From Dysgonomonadaceae bacterium zrk40 (GTDB lineage Bacteria > Bacteroidota > Bacteroidia > Bacteroidales > Dysgonomonadaceae), in the NCBI GenBank assembly GCA_016916535.1, contig CP070278.1, positions 1 through 64,000 on the forward strand: 64,000 nucleotides of DNA, in the 5' to 3' direction. The position numbers and the translations under genes are program-made. Shown here one piece after another: positions 1 through 6,668 of the stretch. Within the stretch, counting starts at the first letter, position 1; every line of letters starts with the position of its first letter. The notes under the pieces are model-generated. The model was not told the DNA's origin. It saw only the letters and a list, made by a program, of their open reading frames with translations, and did no database searches.

Positions 1-1045
1 CACGCGCGAGCATGCGGTTGACCGAGCGCAGGTTCAGGGGCTGCCGCCGCGTTTGGTGTCGCTCGATAACCTCGGCGATCACCTCGACGGATAGTTCCGA
101 AAGCCCGCGCTTTCTGCCCTCTCTTTGAGCAAAGCTGATCATGTCCGATGGCAGTACGGGTGAAAGGTTCACGATGTTCAGCCGGGTTTGCAGCGGTTCC
201 GGAATGCCGGCAAGACTGTTCGATGTCAGGATCCAGCCGATCCACGACATATCGAATCTGAGCTGATAAAAGGGGCACTCCCACCGCGCCGCCGTGGCCG
301 GTTCCAGCAATGAAAGCAATGCGTCGGGCAGGCTGCAGCGAGCCCCGTTTGTCGAGACTGCAACGCCCGCCTTCTCGATCTCATCGATAACGATAATCGG
401 ATTGGCGACCTTGTGCTGGATCACCGTCTGGATCGGTTTGCCGGGATGCGCCGAACCCCAACCGCGCTGGGAGCCCGCGACAGCAAAAGAGGCCTGTTCG
501 CCAGCCGCGTCAATTGTCCGCAGCGGAACCTGAAGCACTTCGCTTACCTTGCGGGCCCAGACCGACTTGCCAATGCCGGGCGGCCCGTTCAGCAGCAGAG
601 GCGGAAGGCGGAAGCCAGCCATGCCGGAGCGAACGGATAGCCGCATCGCCTGCCAGAACAGCTCTGTCGCGGGCGCCATCCATGGCATTTCCGCATGAAG
701 TGCTGCAGCAATCTCATCAGCGCGTACCTCGCTCTCGATTTCGATCACCTGCACGCCGGTATTCAGCATTTCGATCGCCTTGCGGTCCTCGGGCCGTAGA
801 TGCATGATCCCGGACACCTTTTCCCGTCCCTTGATGATCCGTACTGCCCACCGCCTGATCCGTGCCCGGTCGCGACTTGTCACAATGTCTCTCGAGCGAT
901 GCCAGTCGTCTTCGTCGGAAAGCTCTTCGACAGACTGCTTGTCCTCGCGCAGCTTGCGTAGGTGGTTTTCAAATCGGTATTCAAGATCGGCTTCGCTGTC
1001 GCCGACCGGAAACAGCCTTGCCTCGACAAAGGGGATACGCATCAT
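1..1045 (-). CDS. Lon-like AAA+ ATPase, C-terminus beyond the window
   Basis: The minus strand is open from ATG 1045 (a second ATG follows directly) to the window edge, giving 348 codons without a stop. Walker A reads GPPGIGKS at about residues 154-161 and Walker B reads VIDEIEKAG with D221/E222. A sensor-1-like ILTSN and the stretch IPEPLQTRLNIVNL follow, matching the order in the ATPase module of Lon. The first 145 residues are charged and unlike the Lon substrate domain, and any protease domain would lie off the edge. It is probably a chaperone-like or protease-associated ATPase; its partner is unknown. It starts 45 bp after the IS66 tnpB stop, where tnpC would normally be. Confidence 0.8.
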   Translation of the reverse strand, partial: MMRIPFVEARLFPVGDSEADLEYRFENHLRKLREDKQSVEELSDEDDWHRSRDIVTSRDRARIRRWAVRIIKGREKVSGIMHLRPEDRKAIEMLNTGVQVIEIESEVRADEIAAALHAEMPWMAPATELFWQAMRLSVRSGMAGFRLPPLLLNGPPGIGKSVWARKVSEVLQVPLRTIDAAGEQASFAVAGSQRGWGSAHPGKPIQTVIQHKVANPIIVIDEIEKAGVAVSTNGARCSLPDALLSLLEPATAARWECPFYQLRFDMSWIGWILTSNSLAGIPEPLQTRLNIVNLSPVLPSDMISFAQREGRKRGLSELSVEVIAEVIERHQTRRQPLNLRSVNRMLAR

Positions 1046-1090
1046 ACTACAATGTCCGGATACAGAAATAGAAGGGAAGAGGCCGCCCGA

Positions 1091-1441
1091 TCACGCGATC
1101 TTCGGATGGGTATAATGGGCGGTTGCGACCCGGCCCCAATCGAGGCCTTCAAATAGAGCCTCGAACTGCGCCTTGGTCAGTGTGACCGTGCCGCCCTGCA
1201 TTTTCGGCCAGACGAAACCGCGGCCCTCGATACGCTTGTAGATCAGCACGAGGCCCGTTCCGTCCCACATCAGCACCTTGGTCTTGTCGCTCCCCTTGGA
1301 GCGGAAGACGAAGAAGGCGCCGCAAAATGGATCGAGATCAAAGTTGCGCATCACATGGGCGGCGAGGCCATCCATCCCCTTGCGGAAGTCGACGGGATCG
1401 GTGGCGAGATAGATCTTGAAGGTGCTCGACGGAAAGATCAT
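1091..1441 (-). CDS. tnpB: IS66 family accessory protein TnpB
   Basis: This 116-residue protein has the usual length and look of IS66 TnpB (Orf2). The core DPVDFRKGMDGLAA, then FVFRSKGSDKTKVLMWDGTG and YKRIEGRGFVWP, are family hallmarks. TnpB is a small basic protein needed for IS66 transposition together with TnpA and the TnpC transposase. Its start overlaps the tnpA stop by 4 bp (ATGA), as is normal for coupled IS66 genes. The reading frame looks intact, but no tnpC follows, so the element is probably not autonomous. Confidence 0.93.
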   Translation of the reverse strand: MIFPSSTFKIYLATDPVDFRKGMDGLAAHVMRNFDLDPFCGAFFVFRSKGSDKTKVLMWDGTGLVLIYKRIEGRGFVWPKMQGGTVTLTKAQFEALFEGLDWGRVATAHYTHPKIA

Positions 1442-1830
1442 GAGAACTGCCCCGCGACGCGGATCAGTTTCGCCAGATCGGCTTCAGCGATACTCAGAGG
1501 GAATTCCAGGCAGACTCCGCCGACAAGCAGCCGTCCACTTGAGCCGCTCTCCCTACTGGGTTCAGCCAAGCGGGGTGGTTCGTGAGCCAGTTTGACTTCG
1601 GCAAAAGGCTTGGGCTTTTCACGCCCGTCATGGGTAGCCCGCGCTTCCGCCAGCTTGACCCATTTGCGGACCAGGAAATCTCGTGTGCCGAGTTCAGCGG
1701 CGATCAATTTGACCGGGCAGCCATCGTCCCGAACCCGACGGACCGCTTCACGCTTTATCGACTTCGGCCAGATCTTCCTGCCATCGGTCGAAAGCCCGAC
1801 CTTGAAGCCCCAGATGTCCACTGACGCCAT
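1438..1830 (-). CDS. tnpA: IS66 family accessory protein TnpA
   Basis: This 130-residue protein has an N-terminal helix-turn-helix region (KREAVRRVRDDGCPVKLIAA, then ELGTRDFLVRKWVK) and an IS66 Orf1-type C-terminus (VCLEFPLSIAEADLAKLIRV). It presumably binds the element ends. The ATG at 1830 is preceded by a GGAGGG ribosome site. The gene overlaps tnpB by 4 bp, and 81 bp upstream lies a GTAAGCG-type end sequence typical of IS66 termini. Confidence 0.88.
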   Translation of the reverse strand: MASVDIWGFKVGLSTDGRKIWPKSIKREAVRRVRDDGCPVKLIAAELGTRDFLVRKWVKLAEARATHDGREKPKPFAEVKLAHEPPRLAEPSRESGSSGRLLVGGVCLEFPLSIAEADLAKLIRVAGQFS

Positions 1831-2113
1831 TCTTCCCTCCTGATTTCAAAGGTGAAGAGAGGCCTATCATTGGGACTTTCGGTTCAGCTAGCCAAAAAAA
1901 AGGGTAGTTTGTTACGCTTACAGTATATTTCTATATTCGCATTTCTAAAGAAATGCGAACTGGACAAACTGTGCCGAATTTCAATGAACACAGTACTCGC
2001 GCTATATAAGCGCATCACCTATTGGAGGCGAGCGTTAGCGGACTCACGCTGAAAAAACTGCTTCCGAGCCGAAACCAATAACGGGGCGGTCCGCCGCTCG
2101 TAAATACTGGACA

Positions 2114-2152
2114 GGAAAGGAAAGGAAAGGAAAGGAAAGGAAAGGAAAGGAA
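2114..2152. repeat. (GGAAA)7.8 microsatellite
   Basis: Seven perfect tandem GGAAA units start at 2114, 2119, 2124, 2129, 2134, 2139 and 2144, followed by a partial GGAA. Pentanucleotide tracts of this length are prone to slipped-strand length change. It lies about 205 bp upstream of the ATG at 2357, so any effect would be on transcription rather than on a reading frame. Confidence 0.95.
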
Positions 2153-2321
2153 CACAGGCGAAACACATATGGCCAAGGCCAAAACAGAAAAGGCGTGATT
2201 GCTGTAACAACCACGCCCTTCCGAAAAGAAGCAGACGCTTCTTCGTAGAGACCACCTTAATAGCACGCTCGTGCCGGGGTGGGAAGGGTGTCGCTTCTCC
2301 TCAAAATCTGAATTGAACAGA

Positions 2322-2344
2322 CCCGAGAAGCCATGCTTCTCGGG
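2322..2344 (+). promoter_or_regulatory. Hairpin in the leader of the TnsA-like ORF
   Basis: CCCGAGAAG and CTTCTCGGG form a perfect 9-bp stem around the loop CCATG. The ribosome site AAGGAG (2346-2351) and ATG 2357 lie just downstream. A structure this close to the ribosome site could act on translation. There is no T-run, so it is not a classical terminator. Confidence 0.5.
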
Positions 2345-2356
2345 CAAGGAGAACCT

Positions 2357-2977
2357 ATGCCTATTCAACGGCAAGTAAACTTCGAAATCCCGTCCGAACA
2401 CCCTTACGCCAATCAACCTGAGCTTTGGGATTGCACCATCCAACCGCCGCCGCTTGCCGACCCCGATGATCCGCATCGGCTATCGCGCTCGCACCTGCAG
2501 AAGATCGAGCTCGGGAAATCCAGTGGCTCCTGTAAGGTTGCCTTTGTCACGCGGCTGCACTGGTCGACCGTCTTGCAGGAATTCTGGTGCGCTTCATATG
2601 AGGAGTCACAGGTTTATCTGAACCTTGCCGCCCATCCCGATACCGTCAACTTCAAGGAACAGCTGACCCGCATCGATTATGTCGATGATGCCGGCAAGGA
2701 CAGGCATACGCTCGGCGAGAAGCGGCGCGAGATCGACATCGGTGATTTTGTCGAGGCCTATGCTGTTCGCATGGACTGCGATGACGAGATGAATCCGTTC
2801 TTGGCGAAGAATTGGATCGTCGTTGATACCAATCTGGCATTACAGCGGCATGAAGTCGATCACTCGAGGAAGCGACGGCGGCCGAGAAAATGGAAATCCC
2901 AAAAATCGGGTGTTTATTCAGGGCTGCTCCTTCGGGAGCGGCCCTTTTTTTGTGCGTATTTCCGGCCGGAGGAATAG
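2357..2977 (+). CDS. Possible TnsA N-domain-like protein (uncertain)
   Basis: ATG 2357 follows AAGGAG at a 5-nt spacing, so it is preferred over the ATG at 2333 inside the hairpin loop. The 206-residue product contains YEESQVYLNLAAHPDTVNF, then KEQLTRIDYVDDAGKDRHTL, resembling the TnsA N-terminal (Tn7-type endonuclease) pattern of Glu-Ser, then DP-V--F-EQ, then I-Y-D--G--RH-T. I cannot confirm all catalytic residues. The last 40 residues are basic and low complexity, and the frame runs through a strong terminator at 2921-2951. The true end may therefore be earlier, with a frameshift. Family assignment is a guess from pattern. Confidence 0.4.
   Translation: MPIQRQVNFEIPSEHPYANQPELWDCTIQPPPLADPDDPHRLSRSHLQKIELGKSSGSCKVAFVTRLHWSTVLQEFWCASYEESQVYLNLAAHPDTVNFKEQLTRIDYVDDAGKDRHTLGEKRREIDIGDFVEAYAVRMDCDDEMNPFLAKNWIVVDTNLALQRHEVDHSRKRRRPRKWKSQKSGVYSGLLLRERPFFCAYFRPEE
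2921..2951 (+). terminator. Rho-independent terminator
   Basis: GGGCTGCTCC and GGAGCGGCCC form a 10-bp GC-rich stem (one G-T wobble) around TTCG, followed by seven T residues. This is a textbook intrinsic terminator on the plus strand. It sits inside the open frame of the preceding ORF, which suggests that ORF's 3' end is not genuine. Confidence 0.85.
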
Positions 2978-3389
2978 CCGTTCAATCCAGGACGGATTTC
3001 AGGCGTCGGAAGACGGAATTCGGGTGTCGGATTCAAAAAACCGACTTGTCGCAAGGTGATTTAAGTTATTGATTTTATTGATCCTGAAAATCGGATAGAA
3101 CGGCGTTTCCATGGCGGACGTCACCTTTCATTTCAGCACCTTGCTGTTATTCTTGGCGAACCTTGACTGAAGGTTCGATTTTTCGCCAAATAGTGTCAAA
3201 ACCATTGACATCTACATATGGTTGCGACACTTGATTGAGATAGAGTGATTTAGGCGATCCACCGCGCTGAGCGTCTTCCTGCTGCCCTATCGAACTTTCT
3301 TTAAAATCAATTCATCCGAGCATGACGCGTCAACATCGTGTGATCATCTGTTCATCGTGCTGACTTTTGCAACCTGGTGTCTCAATTAC
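2978..3389. other. Gene-free AT-rich stretch
   Basis: The stretch between the terminator and the next ORF is clearly more AT-rich than the window average. A TTGACA hexamer lies near 3206 and could serve a promoter for the ORFs that follow, but I see no well-spaced -10 box. Nothing else was recognised. Confidence 0.4.
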
Positions 3390-4130
3390 ATGCAGAATAT
3401 TGAAATCTCTTATGAAAAACGTCTTTCCCCTCCCGAAGGCGAGCCTTGGCTCGAAACACGGGGTGGCCTGAAATACTGGCTGGTAGATCGCCAGCCGACA
3501 ATCGGGCTGCAGATTTCGGTCCTCACCGAGGATCCAAGTATTTCGATGCACAGATATGGCGGTGGCGGGCGAGAGGACTATGGCAGCTTTCTGTTCCGCT
3601 ACAAGGGGTTTCAGATCGGCTTTATGCATCATGAGTTGGGAGAGGAGTGCTGGCCATTGCCGCCCAAAAGTCTCCCAGAAGATTCGGAAGAAGGCCGGCG
3701 AACCGGTACTTATATAATCAGGATCACAGCTGTCGGAACGCCGGTTTTCGATCCCTCCGCCTTTTATGTTCGCGATGAAAATCGCCGGCCGATCAAAGAC
3801 GGGGAAGGCCACTATATCCGCGACCGTGCCTATAAGCGTGGATCGGAATATGTCACCGGTCTCAGTTGGGAAGATTATCGCGCGGGAAAGCGCGATCGTT
3901 TCCGTTCGCGTCAGCAGCAGGAAGAAATGTTGTCGATCTGGCCGGATCTGTTCACCGGCATGTGGGGGCGACTCAAAGATCTGAAACCGGGTGCACGCAA
4001 AACTCTACCGAGTGGCAGAAAGATGCCAATTGCAGCGATGCGCTTTTCCGACGAGGTCATTCGGCAATTCGAAACGGGGGAGTTGATCGATGGCACATGT
4101 AAAGAATCAGCAGAAATTAATTTTCTATAA
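3390..4130 (+). CDS. Hypothetical protein
   Basis: I do not recognise this 246-residue product. It is acidic to neutral and soluble, with no signal peptide or membrane segment. It is rich in aromatic residues and has short motifs such as HRYGGGGREDYG and GFMHHELGEECWPLPPK. A GTG at 3357 would add 11 residues; ATG 3390 was chosen because the extra residues look non-coding, although no strong ribosome site is visible for either. It is followed 32 bp later by an AT-rich gene for a membrane-anchored protein, and the pair may be a unit. Codon use is less GC-biased than in the later clusters, which hints at transfer. Confidence 0.6.
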   Translation: MQNIEISYEKRLSPPEGEPWLETRGGLKYWLVDRQPTIGLQISVLTEDPSISMHRYGGGGREDYGSFLFRYKGFQIGFMHHELGEECWPLPPKSLPEDSEEGRRTGTYIIRITAVGTPVFDPSAFYVRDENRRPIKDGEGHYIRDRAYKRGSEYVTGLSWEDYRAGKRDRFRSRQQQEEMLSIWPDLFTGMWGRLKDLKPGARKTLPSGRKMPIAAMRFSDEVIRQFETGELIDGTCKESAEINFL

Positions 4131-4162
4131 ATCTCGGAAATAATATAAACGGTGGCAATAAA

Positions 4163-4726
4163 TTGAAACTGAAATTATTTTTTACTTTATTGATATTTTG
4201 TTTCGGTTATTTTACCTATCAACATTTACTTGAATTCCGGATTCAAAAAAATATTCCGGCGAGCGTCGAGGTTGAGAATATCGAGTATTTTCACCGAGAA
4301 ATTTTCAGGTGTACCGCTGCTGAAATCGATATATCTGACGATCACGAAGTCGACAGAAACTTAATTACATTGTCAGAGAACGCGTTAGAAACTCTTCGAA
4401 AGAAGGGGGAAGAGGAAAATATAGGGGTTTATGTATTCCCGGATGGGAAATTTGCTTACTTTTCCGATGCTTCTCTCATAGATGTTGCAGGTAGCATCGA
4501 AATATCGGGCGATAGAAGGCTCGGGGAGCATATATCAAATCAAATATTCTCTGGCAGATCGTGCTTTCCTGAGAGGGGAGACAAGAAAGAGTATTTGGGT
4601 TTTCGAATTAAATTCACCCAGGCTTTGACCGACAACACAGGCATTGTCATTATCGGCGAGGGATTTCTCGGCGGCGTTATGGTTCTGTTCCCTGATGACA
4701 GAAAATTGTTTTATTTTGGCCCATAG
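4163..4726 (+). CDS. Hypothetical membrane-anchored protein, AT-rich gene
   Basis: This 187-residue product starts at a TTG. Residues 3-19 (LKLFFTLLIFCFGYFTY) form a signal anchor, and the rest is an acidic, probably periplasmic domain. I do not recognise the family. The coding sequence is roughly 40% GC, far below the window, so it was probably acquired. The preceding ORF is 32 bp upstream in the same direction. A small anchored acidic protein beside an unrelated soluble ORF is compatible with an effector-immunity pair, but nothing in the sequence proves this. Confidence 0.55.
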   Translation: MKLKLFFTLLIFCFGYFTYQHLLEFRIQKNIPASVEVENIEYFHREIFRCTAAEIDISDDHEVDRNLITLSENALETLRKKGEEENIGVYVFPDGKFAYFSDASLIDVAGSIEISGDRRLGEHISNQIFSGRSCFPERGDKKEYLGFRIKFTQALTDNTGIVIIGEGFLGGVMVLFPDDRKLFYFGP

Positions 4727-4823
4727 TGGGTTGGCGAAACCTCGTGCCAACAACATATGAACTGACTGATCCGCCTACGGGAATGGCAAGCCTCCTCATT
4801 TTAACGGGGTTCAGTGGTAGAAA

Positions 4824-4922
4824 TCACGCGGCCATTTTCAGTTTCCGAGCGGGTGGGATGCCGCCAATGCCCATGTCGGGCCGTTCGTGGTTATATGTCC
4901 AAAGCCCGTTCTTCATGGTGAG
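4824..4922 (-). pseudogene. C-terminal remnant of an IS3-type transposase (OrfB)
   Basis: On the minus strand, ending at the TGA at 4826-4824, the frame reads WTYNHERPDMGIGGIPPA then RKLKMAA. This is the conserved C-terminus of IS3-family OrfB transposases (consensus YNHERPNM-LGG-TP---L--AA). Only about 30 codons remain. The sequence beyond the stop up to about 4770 resembles the element end. The rest of the transposase is absent, so this is debris from a lost insertion. Confidence 0.75.
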
Positions 4923-4929
4923 GATTGGA

Positions 4930-4974
4930 GCATTTCGCAGTCAGATGGAAACATCTGACGTTAAGCGAAAATGC
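4930..4974. repeat. Imperfect palindrome, intergenic repeat-like
   Basis: GTCAGATG and CATCTGAC form an 8-bp inner stem around GAAA. The flanking GCATTTCGC and GCGAAAATGC extend the symmetry. It directly abuts the transposase remnant. Palindromic intergenic mosaic repeats are common in Rhizobiales, and this looks like one, but I found no second copy in this window. Confidence 0.45.
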
Positions 4975-5235
4975 GTCAAAACAAATAGGTAGAGTGGTGC
5001 GCGTCTCCATGAAAGGCGGAACCGCGCTAGCGTCGCTCAAAGGATCCAGGCTCGCACCCGGGCCGATCAACCTGACATCGCCGACCGGGGCCTGACCGGC
5101 AATACCCGTCGAGATATCACATCTAGATGCGAGCTTTCAGGAGGTTATCCATTCGGACGCACAAAGACCGCTCGAACCGATTGAACTGACGCATCGCGCT
5201 TCCCGAAATTCAATTCCGATTCTCCGGCCGATGCG

Positions 5236-6036
5236 CTAGCCCACCCTCGTACGCCGGCTCGCTGCCCGTTCCAGATCGGCTCCCATGCGGGCGGATAGCC
5301 GCGTTGCAATACGCCTGACATTGGCGATGGTGCGTTCTCTGTCAATGAGCTCGTCGGCCCGAAGACTGACGGCAACCCCTGCGATCGGGAAGTTGCGTGA
5401 ATCGAGAACCGACGCACCAAAACAGATAATGCCTTCGGCGACTTGCTGGTTGTCGACGGAGTAGCCTCTTTCGCGCGTCTCGCGCAGTTCCGCGAGCAAC
5501 TGCTCCACGGTCTGGACGCTGGAGGACGTACGCGGCGGCGGCAGCCCGTCCGCATAGATCCTCTTGACTTCGAAATCGCTCATATGGCTCAGGAAGGCCT
5601 TTCCGGTCGCGGTAAAGGCCGCCGGAAGCCGCATACCGGCGCGGAAATCGACAAGCGAATGGCTGATGTCCGAATTGCGCGCCGCGATGTAGACCACTTC
5701 GTTGCCTTCGAGAACGGTAAGCGTAATCGTTGCACCCGGAAGCTCGGTTTCCCTGTCCCAGATCGAGGCGAACTCGGTGGCCACGTCGGACTGCTCCATA
5801 AAGGCGTTCGACCAGCGCATCAGATGGGGACCGAGCTGATAGGTCTGGTCAGGGCGGCGGATCAGCAGTCCCAGTTCCACAAGCGTGCGGCACAGCATGT
5901 GAACCGAGCTTTTAGCGATTCCAAGCTCGCGCGCGAGATCTGACAGGTTGGGATGGCTTCGGTTTCTCGCCACCAGATCGAGTATGCGCGTCGCCCGCTC
6001 CACGGCGGGCACCAGTTTTGTCTGTTCTTGATCCAT
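5236..6036 (-). CDS. IclR family transcriptional regulator (BlcR-like by context)
   Basis: The 266-residue protein has the IclR layout. An N-terminal winged helix-turn-helix (ATRILDLVARNRSHPNLSDL, then ARELGIAKSSVHMLCRTL) precedes an effector-binding domain with AGMRLPAAFTATGKAFL and the C-terminal GYSVDNQQVAEGIICFGA. ATG 6036 was chosen over a TTG at 6042. It is transcribed away from the catabolic operon starting at 6224, and the shared 187-bp region has two inverted repeats. In Agrobacterium the IclR-type BlcR controls lactonase, Fe-ADH and SSADH genes. All three enzyme types occur downstream here, so a similar lactone or hydroxy-acid inducer is inferred. Confidence 0.9.
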   Translation of the reverse strand: MDQEQTKLVPAVERATRILDLVARNRSHPNLSDLARELGIAKSSVHMLCRTLVELGLLIRRPDQTYQLGPHLMRWSNAFMEQSDVATEFASIWDRETELPGATITLTVLEGNEVVYIAARNSDISHSLVDFRAGMRLPAAFTATGKAFLSHMSDFEVKRIYADGLPPPRTSSSVQTVEQLLAELRETRERGYSVDNQQVAEGIICFGASVLDSRNFPIAGVAVSLRADELIDRERTIANVRRIATRLSARMGADLERAASRRTRVG

Positions 6037-6070
6037 CGCCAATCAAATGCCGTTTCGCTCCAAATCATTC

Positions 6071-6099
6071 TTGACAACCATCAGAACAGATCATTATTG
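6071..6099 (+). promoter_or_regulatory. Candidate sigma70 promoter of the lactone/rhodopsin operon
   Basis: TTGACA at 6071-6076 and TTATTG at 6094-6099 are separated by 17 bp and point toward the SCP2-like gene. The -10 box lies inside the first inverted repeat, so a bound regulator would block it. Confidence 0.55.
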
Positions 6100-6103
6100 T
6101 TCT
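6083..6103. promoter_or_regulatory. Inverted repeat 1, candidate IclR operator
   Basis: AGAACA (6083-6088) and TGTTCT (6098-6103) form a perfect 6-bp inverted repeat with a 9-bp spacer. It overlaps the proposed -10 box in the divergent regulator-operon gap. Confidence 0.6.
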
Positions 6104-6114
6104 GTCTACTGAAA

Positions 6115-6136
6115 ACAGTTCACTATATCGAACTGT
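6115..6136. promoter_or_regulatory. Inverted repeat 2, candidate IclR operator
   Basis: ACAGTTC (6115-6121) and GAACTGT (6130-6136) form a perfect 7-bp inverted repeat with an 8-bp spacer. It lies 11 bp after repeat 1, so two dimers, or one tetramer of the IclR protein, could span both. Confidence 0.6.
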
Positions 6137-6223
6137 GGGCATGATTATGGACTGATTTCATAATCGTGATCGGGTCGGGATACGACCCACGGGGCAGGCT
6201 ATGTTGCTTTTGGGAGGGGGCGC

Positions 6224-6613
6224 ATGGTGATGAGCAAGAGAGACTGGGCCATCCGTTTCGCGGAAGCGTCCGACGGCGATCGGACGATCGGCGCGATGGC
6301 GCGCTATTTCACCTGTACTTACCTTTGGGACATGGGCACCGCGAAGATCATCATTCGGATGATCGACGGCAAGGTCAGCGAGATCAATATCGACCCCGCG
6401 CCGATGGATGCCTATGACTTTGCCTTGCGGGCCGGTCCTGCTACGTGGCGCGAATTTGCCAAGCCGATACCGGAACCGATGTATCACGGCATCTGGTCGG
6501 CAAGCTTCCGGCGGGACCTGAAGCTTGAGGGCAATCTTCTCGTCCTCATGCAGAACCTGCGCAATTTTACCGTTCAGTTTGAACTGCTTCGCAAAGTCGG
6601 CGTGCCGGTCTGA
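6224..6613 (+). CDS. SCP2 sterol-binding-like small protein
   Basis: The 129-residue product reads like a single SCP2 (sterol carrier) domain. It has alternating beta strands (AKIIIRMIDGKVSEINID), a central tryptophan segment, a GIWSASFRRDLKLEGNLLVL segment and a C-terminal helix. Such domains bind hydrophobic ligands or serve as accessory domains of acyl-handling enzymes. GGAGG about 8 nt before ATG 6224 supports this start. It is the first gene of the operon, 55 bp before an alpha/beta hydrolase, which suggests it presents or sequesters a hydrophobic ester or lactone. The family call is from pattern only. Confidence 0.6.
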   Translation: MVMSKRDWAIRFAEASDGDRTIGAMARYFTCTYLWDMGTAKIIIRMIDGKVSEINIDPAPMDAYDFALRAGPATWREFAKPIPEPMYHGIWSASFRRDLKLEGNLLVLMQNLRNFTVQFELLRKVGVPV

Positions 6614-6668
6614 GCCGGCGCGCCCTGTTGTTGCGCCCGGTGCGCTTTCGAAACATACGGAGCCCTTT

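Larger units (their letters stand above)
1091..1921 (-). mobile_element. Partial IS66 element lacking tnpC
   Basis: tnpA and tnpB are present and coupled. On the minus strand the sequence at 1921-1911 reads GTAAGCGTAAC, which fits the GTAAGCG start of IS66 terminal repeats and so marks the tnpA-side end. On the other side the large transposase gene is missing and an AAA+ ATPase gene begins 45 bp after tnpB. The element is therefore truncated or recombined. The exact left boundary cannot be set here. Confidence 0.7.
1922..2356. other. Gene-free stretch with pentanucleotide repeat and a hairpin
   Basis: No convincing gene was found. The stretch holds the IS66 end at its left border, the (GGAAA)n tract at 2114-2152 and a hairpin at 2322-2344 just before the next gene. 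An open frame on the minus strand here is created by the repeat itself (low-complexity FLSFP units) and was rejected. Confidence 0.6.
4727..5235. other. Gene-free stretch with IS debris
   Basis: It holds the decayed IS3-type transposase tail at about 4770-4929 and the palindromic element at 4930-4974. The remainder up to the IclR gene stop shows no supported gene. Short plus-strand frames here are antisense to the transposase remnant. Confidence 0.5.

Noticed and set aside
541-547. GTAAGCG heptamer (minus strand) as the second IS66 end
   Set aside because: It lies inside the ATPase coding region just after Walker A and lacks the longer match to the right end, so a chance 7-mer is more likely.
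2015-2476. Minus-strand ORF across the GGAAA repeat as a phase-variable surface protein
   Set aside because: Its FLSFP repeats come only from the microsatellite, and the rest overlaps the 5' part of the plus-strand gene without any recognisable feature.
4727-4992. Plus-strand 88-codon ORF after the AT-rich gene
   Set aside because: It is antisense to the IS3 transposase tail and palindrome and has no ribosome site.
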